The position numbers were made by a program, and so were the translations under genes. 42,790 nucleotides of DNA. Origin: Spirochaetes bacterium ADurb.Bin110. Its GTDB lineage: Bacteria > Spirochaetota > Spirochaetia > Treponematales > Rectinemataceae. Below, in pieces: positions 9,020 through 17,871 of the stretch. Every line of letters begins with the position of its first letter. Positions within the stretch are counted from its first letter, which is position 1. The DNA lies in the NCBI GenBank assembly GCA_002070755.1, contig MWDY01000181.1, positions 1 through 42,790 of the forward strand. The letters run 5' to 3'. The notes below the pieces were generated by a model, which was given only the letters and a program-made list of their open reading frames with translations, was not told the DNA's origin and did no database searches.

Positions 9020-11413
9020 CTAATTGGACCCTTCGATTTTTGCTTTATCAATTGCCATCAGCACGCGCTCTGGTGTAAAGGGGTAATCTGTCATACGGAC
9101 GCCTATAGCATTTCTTATTGCATTGCCGATGGCCGCAGGAGGTGTATCTATTCCTATCTCGCCAGCGGATTTTGCACCAAAGGGCCCCGAAGGCTCATAG
9201 CTATCTACTAGCTCGACCGTGATTCTTCCCACATCTTCCCTTGAAGGTATTGCATAAGTCATAAGGTTATGGCTAAGCATGTGACCTCTCTCCGAATAGC
9301 GCACATCTTCATAGAGGGCAAGGCCGATGCCCTGGAGTACAGCTCCTTCTATTTGGATGGTTGTAAGTTTGGGATTGATTGGAGTACCGACATCAGCTAC
9401 CGATACATAGTGAACGACCTCGACTTTGCCTGTTTCCTTGTCGAGCTCTATCTCGACAAAGGCAGCTAGATAAGGAGGAGGGGATTTTGCACCGGTAAAG
9501 GATTCCGTTGCCTCGATGGTCTTCATTCTTTCTCCATCGTGGTAGAGAGTATCGAAGCTGAAATCGTAGAGCGATAGCGATTTGCTGCCATTGAGGGTCT
9601 TGAAAGTCTTGTTATCGAATATGACGAACGCAGGATCGACGCCAAACTTCTGAGCAACTGCTTCTATGAGTTTTTTCTTTAGGCTACGAGCCGCTTTGAC
9701 TACAGCGGAACCTGAGACATAGGTAGTGCTCGATGCATAAGCACCTACATCGAAAGGCGTATTGTCGGTATCGGAAGAGTAAACGACAATGCTTTCTACA
9801 TCGACGCCAAGCTCTTCAGCCGCCATCTGAGCAAGAATCGTGTCAGATCCCGTACCAAGATCCGTGGCTCCTACGTGGAGCTTAAAGAATCCCCCATCTT
9901 GAAATTCGATTCTCGCCGAACCCATATCTATGAGCGGTAAGCCCGATCCTTGCATGGCTATCGCCATGCCCATTGCTCGCAATTTTCCTGGGGCTACCTC
10001 CCAAACGAGCCGATCTGGATTCCAGCCTATCAGCTCTTTCCCGCGGGCTATGCATTCCTCGAGCTTGCAGGATTCGATTGTCATGGCGACACCTTCGGTT
10101 CCCTCTCCCATGATACGAAATACATCGCTGGTTTCGCCTTCGTGAATCATGTTCTTGTGGCGAAGTTCCACAGGGTCCATGCCTATCCTATGTGCTAGCT
10201 CATCCATTGCGGATTCGAGACCGGTAAGGCCTTGAATTGCTCCATAACCTCTAAAGGCGCCTGCTGAAACCTTGTTTGTATACACGACATGGCCACCAAA
10301 GCGAACGGCATTTACTTTGTTGTAGAGTGGCAGAGTTTTTGAGCCAGCAACCATGAAGACTGTCAGCGCATGCTCGCCATAAGCACCGGTATTCGAGAGC
10401 ACTTGCATGTCGATGGCATTGAGTTTTCCATCGGAATTGGCGCCGAGCCGCACTTTGACGCGCATCTCGTGGCGGGTAAAGGTGGCCTCGAAAACTTCGC
10501 GGCGAGTGAGGGCGAGGCGCGCAGGTTTTCCGGTTTTCAAAGTTACCATGGCGACATAAGGCTCGATGTGAATATGCTGTTTGCCTCCAAAGCCTCCGCC
10601 TATCCTGGGCTTAATAATGCGAATCTGTCGCAGAGGCATCTGAAGGGCCAATGCGAGCAACCTACGCGTATGCCAGGGGTTTTGGGTAGAGGTGACGATT
10701 ACGAGCCTCCCATGGATATCGATGTAGCTAAAGGCTGTGTGAGGCTCGAGCGCTACGTGCTGTTGAGCTTGAGTGTGTACTGTGGTCTCGACCTGGACAG
10801 GCGAGTTGGCTAATTCTTCCTCTACGTTTCCTATCTCCATGTTGTAGGCTGCAGCGATATTCCTCTTAGGTTCGAATCCTATAGGAAACATCTCATGAAT
10901 TTCGGGTTCGGGATGTATGATGATAGGATTGTCCAGAGCCTTTTCGAAATTCAAAAGAGGTTGTAACACCTCATATTGCACTTTGACGAGCATCGCGGCT
11001 TTTTCTGCTGTAGCTTCGTCTTCTGCTGCCACTACTGCAACCTCATCTCCCACATAGCGCACATATTCATCGAGAATAAATCGGTCATGAGGACTGGGCT
11101 CGGGGTTCCCCTGTCCTGCTCTCGTGATAGGCACACGAGGGCAATCTTTCCATGTCAGTACACAAGCTACACCAGGCAATGCAAGCGCTTCCGAAGAGTC
11201 TATCGCAACGATTCTAGCAAAAGCGTGAGGGCTTCGCACAAGCTTTACATAGAGAGCATTGGTGGGAGCCAGATCATCGGCAAAGGCTGGTCTACCGAGC
11301 ACCAAGCCTTCCCCATCGATCTTTGCTATATCATGGGCAATGACATTGAATTTTTTGGTTGCTTTGAGTGTTTTGCTATCTGCGGGCGGCACCGAATCAG
11401 AATTATCAATCAT
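9020..11413 (-). CDS. Xanthine dehydrogenase-family molybdopterin-binding (large) subunit
   Basis: Catalytic subunit that hydroxylates a purine, aldehyde or other heterocycle using water. 797 residues, the expected size for a separate Mo subunit. Visible motifs are QQHVALEPHTAF (217-228), the cofactor loop GGGFGGKQ (272-279), AFRGYG (386-391), DLGTGSDT (518-525), SSTTYVSGSAVVKAA and the catalytic Glu in KSAGEIG (Glu752). AFRGYG keeps the Arg equivalent to substrate-binding Arg880 of bovine xanthine oxidase, while the residue after GGK is Gln279 instead of Glu802, as I recall in some bacterial XdhA proteins. Substrate is therefore uncertain. It overlaps the 2Fe-2S gene by 8 bases and has a GGAGG ribosome binding site. 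Confidence 0.92.
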   Translation of the reverse strand: MIDNSDSVPPADSKTLKATKKFNVIAHDIAKIDGEGLVLGRPAFADDLAPTNALYVKLVRSPHAFARIVAIDSSEALALPGVACVLTWKDCPRVPITRAGQGNPEPSPHDRFILDEYVRYVGDEVAVVAAEDEATAEKAAMLVKVQYEVLQPLLNFEKALDNPIIIHPEPEIHEMFPIGFEPKRNIAAAYNMEIGNVEEELANSPVQVETTVHTQAQQHVALEPHTAFSYIDIHGRLVIVTSTQNPWHTRRLLALALQMPLRQIRIIKPRIGGGFGGKQHIHIEPYVAMVTLKTGKPARLALTRREVFEATFTRHEMRVKVRLGANSDGKLNAIDMQVLSNTGAYGEHALTVFMVAGSKTLPLYNKVNAVRFGGHVVYTNKVSAGAFRGYGAIQGLTGLESAMDELAHRIGMDPVELRHKNMIHEGETSDVFRIMGEGTEGVAMTIESCKLEECIARGKELIGWNPDRLVWEVAPGKLRAMGMAIAMQGSGLPLIDMGSARIEFQDGGFFKLHVGATDLGTGSDTILAQMAAEELGVDVESIVVYSSDTDNTPFDVGAYASSTTYVSGSAVVKAARSLKKKLIEAVAQKFGVDPAFVIFDNKTFKTLNGSKSLSLYDFSFDTLYHDGERMKTIEATESFTGAKSPPPYLAAFVEIELDKETGKVEVVHYVSVADVGTPINPKLTTIQIEGAVLQGIGLALYEDVRYSERGHMLSHNLMTYAIPSREDVGRITVELVDSYEPSGPFGAKSAGEIGIDTPPAAIGNAIRNAIGVRMTDYPFTPERVLMAIDKAKIEGSN

Positions 11414-11861
11414 GGACTGCCTCCAGATATTTCTTTATCGCTCGGATCTGTCCTTCATAGCCTGAGCAGCGGCATAGGTTGCCCGAAAGATAATGACGTA
11501 TTTCCGCTTCGCTGGGGTTTTGGAGCTCTTTTTTCATCGATAATACGGTGAGAGCGAAGCCAGGCGCACAAAAGCCGCACTGATCTGCTCCTTCCGCAGT
11601 CAAAAATCGCGCAAATTCCTTAGCTTCTTCTGCAACACCCTGTATTGTGGTTATTCGCTTTCCGTCAGCTCTTACAGCTAGAAATGAACAGGAAAGTACA
11701 GGCTTGTCCTCGATCAGAACAGTACAAGCGCCACAACTTGCCGTATCACAGCCTTTCTTTACTTCCAGATATCCAGCTTTCCGGAGCACTTCTGTCAGCG
11801 TATCGCCAGGCTGACAATCCAGGATTTCTCTTTTGTTATTTATATGTAGTGTTATGGTCAT
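11406..11861 (-). CDS. Xanthine dehydrogenase-family 2Fe-2S subunit
   Basis: Small subunit that relays electrons from molybdenum to FAD through two [2Fe-2S] clusters. The N-terminal ferredoxin domain has Cys38, Cys43, Cys46 and Cys58 (CDTASCGACTV...LSC). The C-terminal four-helix domain has Cys95, Cys98, Cys130 and Cys132 (QCGFCAPGF...NLCRCSGY). 151 residues, full length with all eight ligands. It overlaps the FAD subunit stop by 4 bases and the Mo subunit start by 8 bases, so the three are made in fixed order. Confidence 0.95.
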   Translation of the reverse strand: MTITLHINNKREILDCQPGDTLTEVLRKAGYLEVKKGCDTASCGACTVLIEDKPVLSCSFLAVRADGKRITTIQGVAEEAKEFARFLTAEGADQCGFCAPGFALTVLSMKKELQNPSEAEIRHYLSGNLCRCSGYEGQIRAIKKYLEAVHD

Positions 11862-12646
11862 CCCCGCACCTCCAAAAGCGCACGTCTGACAAGTACAGGA
11901 AGGATTCTTTGTCGATAGCCAGCGCTTGCCCTAATATCGCTACCGAATTGTAGTTCTTTACCTGTCTCCTGGGCTGCTGCTTCTATCTGTTCGTTCGACG
12001 GATTTGCGGAATCCCCCAATATTTTCATTGCGTTTCTGCAAAGACGAGCTGCTGCTGGTCGAGAGCCGGCTGCAATGCGCCATTCTATTCCCGTCCAAGC
12101 AACAGCGGTATTGATTATAGGAAAATCATTCTCAGATATCCTCATCTGTTGATAGGCAGCTCTTGCAGAGCATGGCAAAATTATCTTTTCTATTAAGAAA
12201 GGACCAGCATACCCTTTCTCGATGAAGTCAGTGAGATCTTCCTCTATATTTGGATAGAAAACTACACGAGCTCCAAGCGCGCAGAGTGTGGTGTTGAGAT
12301 CAGAGAATCCATAACGTCCAGCAACTGTTCCTCCGACTGTTATTATGTTTCTAAGCTGAATACCGACGATATGGCTAACTGCTGTGCTGAAGATCTTCCC
12401 AAATCGCGAGGCAAGCAAGGGGCTTGTTTCCAGTTCTCGATAAGTTGTCATTGCGCCAATTTCAATGTGGTCTTGGAATTCGCGGATGTAATCCAGCCCT
12501 AGATCTAATAGATCCACCCCAAGCATAACAGTTTTAGTATTTGTTCGAAGCCAAGCGGAACCGCCAATTGCAGTACCGTGCTCTTCGCGTATGAGATGCA
12601 TGGCTTCATCCATGCTCCTGGGGCGAGCATACTCTCTTATTTCCAT
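11858..12646 (-). CDS. Xanthine dehydrogenase-family FAD-binding subunit
   Basis: Carries FAD and passes electrons to NAD+ or another acceptor. The start ATG at 12646 is chosen because AAGGAG lies 7 bases upstream; the frame extends a further 8 codons. FAD-binding motifs typical of the CoxM/XdhB family are GTAIGGSAWLR (24-34) and TVGGTVAGRYG (103-113), followed by ALGARV. The C-terminal CO-dehydrogenase flavoprotein domain reaches IRASAGYRQRILPVLVRRAL. 262 residues, slightly shorter than most homologues (about 280-290). First gene of the operon, with a promoter upstream at 12697-12726. Confidence 0.92.
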   Translation of the reverse strand: MEIREYARPRSMDEAMHLIREEHGTAIGGSAWLRTNTKTVMLGVDLLDLGLDYIREFQDHIEIGAMTTYRELETSPLLASRFGKIFSTAVSHIVGIQLRNIITVGGTVAGRYGFSDLNTTLCALGARVVFYPNIEEDLTDFIEKGYAGPFLIEKIILPCSARAAYQQMRISENDFPIINTAVAWTGIEWRIAAGSRPAAARLCRNAMKILGDSANPSNEQIEAAAQETGKELQFGSDIRASAGYRQRILPVLVRRALLEVRG

Positions 12647-12696
12647 CTGTAAGCTCCTTGAAAGAAACAATAATTCGATTAACCCCTGATTTTTCT

Positions 12697-12726
12697 ATCA
12701 TAGCATAGGTTTGGAGAATCGGTAAA
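12697..12726 (-). promoter_or_regulatory. Sigma-70 type promoter for the molybdenum hydroxylase operon
   Basis: On the minus strand TTTACC (12726-12721), an 18-base spacer, then TATGAT (12702-12697). The start point would lie near 12690, about 44 bases before the first ATG. It faces away from the dnaE promoter in the same 160-base intergenic region. Confidence 0.5.
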
Positions 12727-12771
12727 TTGCGAAATTCAATGAATTCTTGAGCTCTTAGGGGTAGGGGACGG

Positions 12772-12800
12772 TTCAGCAAGAGCTTAAGCTTGGCTATACT
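12772..12800 (+). promoter_or_regulatory. Candidate dnaE promoter abutting the start codon
   Basis: TTCAGC (12772-12777), a 17-base spacer and TATACT (12795-12800). Only six bases (AGGACC) separate the -10 box from the ATG at 12807, so transcription would start at or next to the A of the start codon. The -35 box is weak. Confidence 0.4.
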
Positions 12801-12806
12801 AGGACC

Positions 12807-15800
12807 ATGGCTGAATTTGTACACTTACACAATCATACCGACTATTCGCTTCTCGATGGTGCTGCTTCAATTCAGAGGCTAATAAGAAAAGCCAAGTCTC
12901 TGGGCATGCCAGGCATTGCTATAACCGATCATGGCAACATGTTTGGCGCAATGTCCTTCGAAAAAGAGTGCAGAGATTTTGGCCTCAATCCTATCGTTGG
13001 TTGTGAATTCTATGTCGCAAGTGGTTCAAGATTCGAAAAAACCGGTACCGAGAATGGTAATAAATATTGGCATCTCATCTTGATAGCGGAAAACAGTACC
13101 GGATACAAGAATCTTCTAAAATTGACTTCCTCTTCTTACACCGAAGGCTTCTATTATAAACCGCGAATAGACGATGAACTTATCGTTGCCAATGCAGAGG
13201 GGCTCATCGCTTCGACCGCATGTCTTGCAGGCGAGATCCCATCGCTTATTCTTTCAGGAAAGCTCGATCAGGCTACAAAGAAAATTAGTTTCTACAAAGA
13301 ATTATTCGGCAAAGATCATTTCTACCTAGAACTCCAGGATCATGGCTTGGATGAACAAAGAGTGGTCAATAGAGAGCTGGTCAGGCTTTCGAAAAAGCTC
13401 GATCTGCCGCTCCTTGCTACCAACGATATACATTATGTCGAGCGAGAGGATGCTGTAGCCCACGATATTCTTCTCTGCATTGGTACAAATCGAAAACGCG
13501 ACGATTCATCGAGGCTGCGTTTCCCAAACGACCAGTTTTATTTAAAAAGTGCGGAGGAGATGGCATCGATTTTTGCCGATGTCCCCGAAGCCATTGCCAA
13601 CACGCTTAAAATAAACGAGATGGCAGCTCTCAAGATAGAGTTTCCAGGGCCGCTTTTGCCTGACTATCAAGTACCCGAAGAATTCTCGTCTCCCGAAGAG
13701 TATCTGCGCAATATAGCTCGACGAGGTTTTCAGAGCCGTTATCCCAATCCAGATGCTGAGGTCGTCCACAGACTCGAATACGAGCTCGATATAATTATAA
13801 AAATGGGATTTACTGGTTATTTCCTTATAGTATGGGATTTTATCAATTGGGCCAAGGAGCATGGCATTCCGGTAGGCCCGGGTCGTGGTTCAGGTACTGG
13901 ATCTATCGTTGCTTATGCTATGCGCATCACCGATATCGATCCTTTGAAGTATGATCTGCTTTTTGAACGTTTCCTTAATCCCGAACGAGTGTCTATGCCT
14001 GACTTTGATGTAGACTTCGATTTCGAACGGCGCGGCGAGGTGATCGATTATGTTACTCAGAAATACGGTAGCGATCGTGTCGCCCAGATCATTACATTCG
14101 GTACGCTCAAAGCAAAAGCTGTTATTAAGGATGTAGCTCGCGCCTTAGATATTCCCTTCGATGAAGCTAATCAGATTGCAAAACTTGTGCCAGAAGACCC
14201 GAAAATTACTCTGCAGAAGGCTATCAAGATGGAGCCAAAGCTTGCTGCTCTTGAACATAATCCTTCTTATTCAGAGCTTTTCTCGATAGCCGCAAAGCTC
14301 GAAAACCTTCATAGACATAGCTCGATCCATGCGGCTGGCATAGTGATCGGCAAAACGGCTCTGATAGACTATGTTCCTCTATATAAGGATCCAAAGACTG
14401 GGCTTATTGCGACTCAATATACAATGGAGTACCTCGAGAATTGCGGCCTTGTAAAGATGGACTTTCTTGGCCTCAAGACTCTAACTTTGATTCGTAATAC
14501 CATGGAGCTTTTAAGAAAAAGAGGCATATACCTCAATGAGGAAGATATCCCAGAGGATGATTCCAAGACCTTCAAGATGCTCAGCGAAGGCAAGAGCACC
14601 TCGATTTTTCAATTCGAATCACAGGGAATGCAATCTATACTAAAGCGAGCTAAGCCTTCTAGTATAGAAGATCTTATCGCCCTCAATGCACTCTATAGAC
14701 CTGGACCTATGGAATTCATAGATCAATATATAGATTCAAAAAACGGTAAAATTGCTATCAGCTATCCCCATCCTTCGCTCGAAAAATACCTTAAAGGTAC
14801 TTATGGAGTAATAGTCTATCAAGAGCAGGTGATGCAGGTTGCTAGGGAAGTAGCAGGATATTCGTTGGGACGCGCAGATCTTCTCAGAAGAGCCATGGGG
14901 AAAAAAAAGCCAGAAATACTGCAAAAGGAAGAAGGACCATTCATCGAAGGGGCTCTTGCTCGCGGCTATTCAAGAGAAGAAGCAAAGCGAATTTTTGATA
15001 TTCTGACGCCTTTCGCTGGCTATGGCTTCAATAAATCGCATGCTGCCGCCTACTCTGTAATCGCATATCGTACAGCATATCTAAAAGCAAATTACTCTGC
15101 TGAGTTTATGGCAGCAAATCTTACAAACGAGATCAGCAACACCGACAAGCTGACTGAGTACATAAGCGAAGCTCGGCAGATGGGTCTATCTGTGCTGCCG
15201 CCTGATATCAACCGTTCAGACGCAAAGTTCACGGTCGATAACGGGCAGATTATATATGGGTTTCTTGGCATCAAGGGCGTTGGCGAGGGGATCGCCATGG
15301 AGATTCAGAAAGAAAGGGAGTCTCATGGCAGATTCAAGGATTTTCTTGATTTTCTTATGCGCATGAATGATGCGGGCATAAATCGCAAGACGATGGAGTC
15401 GCTCATTATGGCAGGCTGCTTCGATTCCCTAGGAAAGGGGCGACATGAGCTTATAGAGAACTCTGAGCGCGCTATGGATTATGTGCATGAGAAATTGAGT
15501 TTCGAAGCTTCGCGCTCAGGTATGCTGTTCCAGGAGGATGATCTAGGAATCTATCCAGATTTCGATTTTCTACCCTTCGAGGAATTCCCGAATCAGGAAA
15601 TGTTGCGAGCAGAAAAGGAGTTATTGGGATTTTTCTTTTCAGCACATCCTATGGATGAATACAAGATGATCTGGGAGAGATCATCAACCCTTGATCTTGG
15701 AAATTTGGAGCAAGCAAGCATAAACCACGAATATATAGTAGTTGCGCTTCTCAAGGAATTTCGCAGCTATACAACCCAGAATGGACATCGCATGGCCTTT

Positions 15801-16223
15801 GGTAAGCTTGAGGACTACAATGGTTCTATAGAAATGGTAGTGTTCCCTGATCTGTTTGAGAAAAATGAGGTATCCTTTGTGAAAGATCATGTCCTGTGCC
15901 TTCGGGGAGTAGTGGACAACTCTAGAAGAGGTTTTTCATTCAAGGTGCAAGCTGTTCTGGATCCGACTTCTCTTAGCAGCAATTCTTGGAGAGAATTACA
16001 CATTAGGCTTACGGATGCGGCTATCGACGAGACTGCTCTCTATCCACTCAGAGATGCGCTATATTCTATACAAGGGAAATGCCGGGTAATCTTGCATGTG
16101 CCTCTAAATGGGGGAGGGGAGACTCTAATCGAAGCTGGGGCTCGTACAAGATGCTCCGCGAGGGATGAGGATTTGGCGTTTATAGAAAGGCAACCTGCAG
16201 TGGCGGAGGTATGGCGCGAATGA
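12807..16223 (+). CDS. dnaE: DNA polymerase III alpha subunit (replicative polymerase)
   Basis: Catalyses chromosomal DNA synthesis as the polymerase subunit of the replisome. The N-terminal PHP domain starts at once (HLHNHTDYSLLDGA, about residues 6-19). The catalytic palm carries PDFDVDFDFERR (about 398-409) and GPGRGSGTGSIVAYA. The fingers region has FGFNKSHAAAYSVIAYRTAYLKANYSAEFMAA in the form GYGFNKSHA. A C-terminal OB fold follows. The 1138-residue length fits DnaE1. The start is fixed by the PHP sequence, but there is no well-placed ribosome binding site. It overlaps the following gene by four bases. Confidence 0.97.
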   Translation: MAEFVHLHNHTDYSLLDGAASIQRLIRKAKSLGMPGIAITDHGNMFGAMSFEKECRDFGLNPIVGCEFYVASGSRFEKTGTENGNKYWHLILIAENSTGYKNLLKLTSSSYTEGFYYKPRIDDELIVANAEGLIASTACLAGEIPSLILSGKLDQATKKISFYKELFGKDHFYLELQDHGLDEQRVVNRELVRLSKKLDLPLLATNDIHYVEREDAVAHDILLCIGTNRKRDDSSRLRFPNDQFYLKSAEEMASIFADVPEAIANTLKINEMAALKIEFPGPLLPDYQVPEEFSSPEEYLRNIARRGFQSRYPNPDAEVVHRLEYELDIIIKMGFTGYFLIVWDFINWAKEHGIPVGPGRGSGTGSIVAYAMRITDIDPLKYDLLFERFLNPERVSMPDFDVDFDFERRGEVIDYVTQKYGSDRVAQIITFGTLKAKAVIKDVARALDIPFDEANQIAKLVPEDPKITLQKAIKMEPKLAALEHNPSYSELFSIAAKLENLHRHSSIHAAGIVIGKTALIDYVPLYKDPKTGLIATQYTMEYLENCGLVKMDFLGLKTLTLIRNTMELLRKRGIYLNEEDIPEDDSKTFKMLSEGKSTSIFQFESQGMQSILKRAKPSSIEDLIALNALYRPGPMEFIDQYIDSKNGKIAISYPHPSLEKYLKGTYGVIVYQEQVMQVAREVAGYSLGRADLLRRAMGKKKPEILQKEEGPFIEGALARGYSREEAKRIFDILTPFAGYGFNKSHAAAYSVIAYRTAYLKANYSAEFMAANLTNEISNTDKLTEYISEARQMGLSVLPPDINRSDAKFTVDNGQIIYGFLGIKGVGEGIAMEIQKERESHGRFKDFLDFLMRMNDAGINRKTMESLIMAGCFDSLGKGRHELIENSERAMDYVHEKLSFEASRSGMLFQEDDLGIYPDFDFLPFEEFPNQEMLRAEKELLGFFFSAHPMDEYKMIWERSSTLDLGNLEQASINHEYIVVALLKEFRSYTTQNGHRMAFGKLEDYNGSIEMVVFPDLFEKNEVSFVKDHVLCLRGVVDNSRRGFSFKVQAVLDPTSLSSNSWRELHIRLTDAAIDETALYPLRDALYSIQGKCRVILHVPLNGGGETLIEAGARTRCSARDEDLAFIERQPAVAEVWRE

Positions 16224-17056
16224 ACATAAGAATACTTGGCAATGGCGGCTTCTACAATGAGGGGTTGGCCTATAATGCGCTCGCTATAGATGGTCACGTG
16301 CTAGTGGAGACCCCCCCAGACATTCTCCAATCTCTTCATAGCCAGGGCATGAAGCCTTCTCAGATAGATACAGTCTATATTAGTCACAATCATGGAGACC
16401 ACTGTTTTGGCTTTCCATTTTTCTTTTTCAATTGGCTATATGCGGGAGGCTCAGATTCTCATCATGAGAAGCAGACAGAGCTAGTCATAATTGGTCCTAA
16501 TGGATTAAAAGAACATCTCGAAGCTCTTATGCGCCTTGCAATTCTGCCTGAACATCAATATCTGTCCGAATTCGACCAAAGAGCAAGGTTTGTAGAGATC
16601 GACGAGAGGGCGATTGTACCTGTCAAGGGCGGCCTCTGGTTTGGATTCTTGCGCACAGAGCATTCGGTTCCTACTTTTTCGCTTATAGTTGGTAAAACAG
16701 GGCCTGAAAATGAGCTTCCTTCTTGTTGCGACTACCTTGAGAAAGCGCTATTTATATACAGTTCAGATACTTCTATGTTCGATGGCATATATAAGCTATT
16801 GAGTTCAAGCGCAAAACTCATCCTCTGTGACACGAATGGTGAAGAGGAAAATGGCGTCCATATGAGTCCGAGAGAACTTATGGCAGCCAAGAGTCATATT
16901 AAGACTAGGAGCGCGGAGTGTGCGGGTCTTTCAGAACAGAGGCAGAGCGGGGAAAATGACAGGGATCGCATATTGGGGATTCATCTAAGTAGGAAGATGG
17001 ATAGGGTTGGACAACTCAGATTCGTCCAGCCTGGCGAAGAATACTGCATTGAGTAG
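16220..17056 (+). CDS. Metallo-beta-lactamase-fold hydrolase, RNase Z-like
   Basis: Probable di-metal hydrolase of the phosphodiesterase or ribonuclease Z-like branch; substrate unknown. The metal site motif SHNHGDH is at residues 55-61 (His56, His58, Asp60, His61), with further candidate ligands in TEHS and SSDTS. The start at 16220 (MNIRILGNGG) is preferred over ATG 16211 because GGAGGT lies 9 bases before it, whereas it would directly abut 16211. Start and dnaE stop overlap as ATGA, so expression is coupled to dnaE. 278 residues. It lacks the long exosite seen in true tRNase Z, so tRNA processing should not be assumed. Confidence 0.82.
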   Translation: MNIRILGNGGFYNEGLAYNALAIDGHVLVETPPDILQSLHSQGMKPSQIDTVYISHNHGDHCFGFPFFFFNWLYAGGSDSHHEKQTELVIIGPNGLKEHLEALMRLAILPEHQYLSEFDQRARFVEIDERAIVPVKGGLWFGFLRTEHSVPTFSLIVGKTGPENELPSCCDYLEKALFIYSSDTSMFDGIYKLLSSSAKLILCDTNGEEENGVHMSPRELMAAKSHIKTRSAECAGLSEQRQSGENDRDRILGIHLSRKMDRVGQLRFVQPGEEYCIE

Positions 17057-17083
17057 ACGCTTCTATGAGGGATCTTCAAGGAC

Positions 17084-17770
17084 TCAATAGGCTTGAGCCA
17101 ATACCCACTGCGTCAGTTCTTCCCAATTTGTAAATGAAAGATCTGCATCAGAGTTTTGTCGTCCACGTAAGGCCGTTCGCATGCCAGCTTTTTTGGCGCC
17201 TCGGATATCGTATTCTATATTGTTTCCAACATAGAGAGTCTCGAAAGGCTGAATGCGCATAGCCTTGACCATACCATCGAAGGCGCGCTGGTGGGGTTTT
17301 AGCACACCCCATTCTTCTGTGCAGAGTTTATAGTCGAATAGATCATCAAGACCGAGGAATTGCAGTTTTTCTTGTGGAGGCAAATCGGAAAGAGCAGTTA
17401 TTATCAATCCGTTCTGTCGTATCGCTTCGATGGCTTGCTTTGTCCCTCTATAAGGACGGATCGATGAGAAACGCTCTGGCACAAGATGATAGAAGATTTT
17501 TTCTATGGATTGTTTAATGTGCAGCTCGTCCATTTTGAGGCGCTTTGCAAGAAGCGATATCTGCAAACTATGAAGCTCCTCCATATTTCGAGGAATATAG
17601 TTAGGTTGCTCTTGTAGAGATCTTACTTCTTTTCTCACGGCTGAAAAGGCCATAAATATGCGAGGTTGACCAAAGAATAAGTCAATACACCTCAGTGCAA
17701 TTGCAGATTCCGGGTAAAGAGTACCATCGACATCGAATGCCACTGCGCGCAGGCGAGACTGTCCTTCCAT
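17084..17770 (-). CDS. HAD-superfamily hydrolase (subfamily IA, YjjG-like)
   Basis: Likely a cytoplasmic phosphatase acting on a small phosphorylated metabolite, perhaps a nucleotide. All four HAD motifs are visible: AFDVDGTLYP (nucleophile Asp13, acid Asp15), ALSDLPP, the Lys in GVLKPHQRAF, and GNNIEYDIRGAKKAGM. An alpha-helical cap lies between motifs I and II, as in subfamily IA. The ATG at 17770 is used; a TTG two codons upstream is less likely. No convincing ribosome binding site precedes either. 228 residues. Substrate not predictable. Confidence 0.85.
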   Translation of the reverse strand: MEGQSRLRAVAFDVDGTLYPESAIALRCIDLFFGQPRIFMAFSAVRKEVRSLQEQPNYIPRNMEELHSLQISLLAKRLKMDELHIKQSIEKIFYHLVPERFSSIRPYRGTKQAIEAIRQNGLIITALSDLPPQEKLQFLGLDDLFDYKLCTEEWGVLKPHQRAFDGMVKAMRIQPFETLYVGNNIEYDIRGAKKAGMRTALRGRQNSDADLSFTNWEELTQWVLAQAY

Positions 17771-17806
17771 AAGCAAATGTATATATGAAGCAAAGGAGGG
17801 CTGTCT

Positions 17807-17827
17807 ATGGCTTGTTTAAGCGCTTAG
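17807..17827 (+). CDS. Candidate six-codon mini-ORF (MACLSA) with strong ribosome binding site
   Basis: AAAGGAGGG at 17792-17800 is followed after 6 bases by ATG GCT TGT TTA AGC GCT TAG. The stop is the base of an intrinsic terminator hairpin. It lies in the 101-base gap between two minus-strand genes and points against both, so it is not a leader for any visible gene. No good promoter is visible upstream. It may be a tiny peptide on a small RNA or a chance match. Confidence 0.25.
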   Translation: MACLSA

Positions 17828-17846
17828 GCCACCACAGTGGCTTTTT
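17826..17846 (+). terminator. Intrinsic terminator hairpin, plus strand
   Basis: Stem GCCAC (17828-17832), loop CACA, stem GTGGC (17837-17841), extendable by G-U and A-U pairs, followed by TTTTT at 17842-17846. On the minus strand the hairpin is followed by CTAAGC with no T-run, so it does not look like the hydA terminator. It would stop transcripts running rightwards, towards the 3' end of hydA. Confidence 0.5.
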
Positions 17847-17871
17847 AAAATACTAGAATGCCTTGAAAACC

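Noticed and set aside
10976..11551. A 191-codon open frame on the plus strand opposite the molybdenum hydroxylase Mo and 2Fe-2S subunit genes.
   Set aside because: It lies entirely antisense to two well-supported genes, has no recognisable domain and a very Cys/His/Arg-rich composition typical of a shadow frame.
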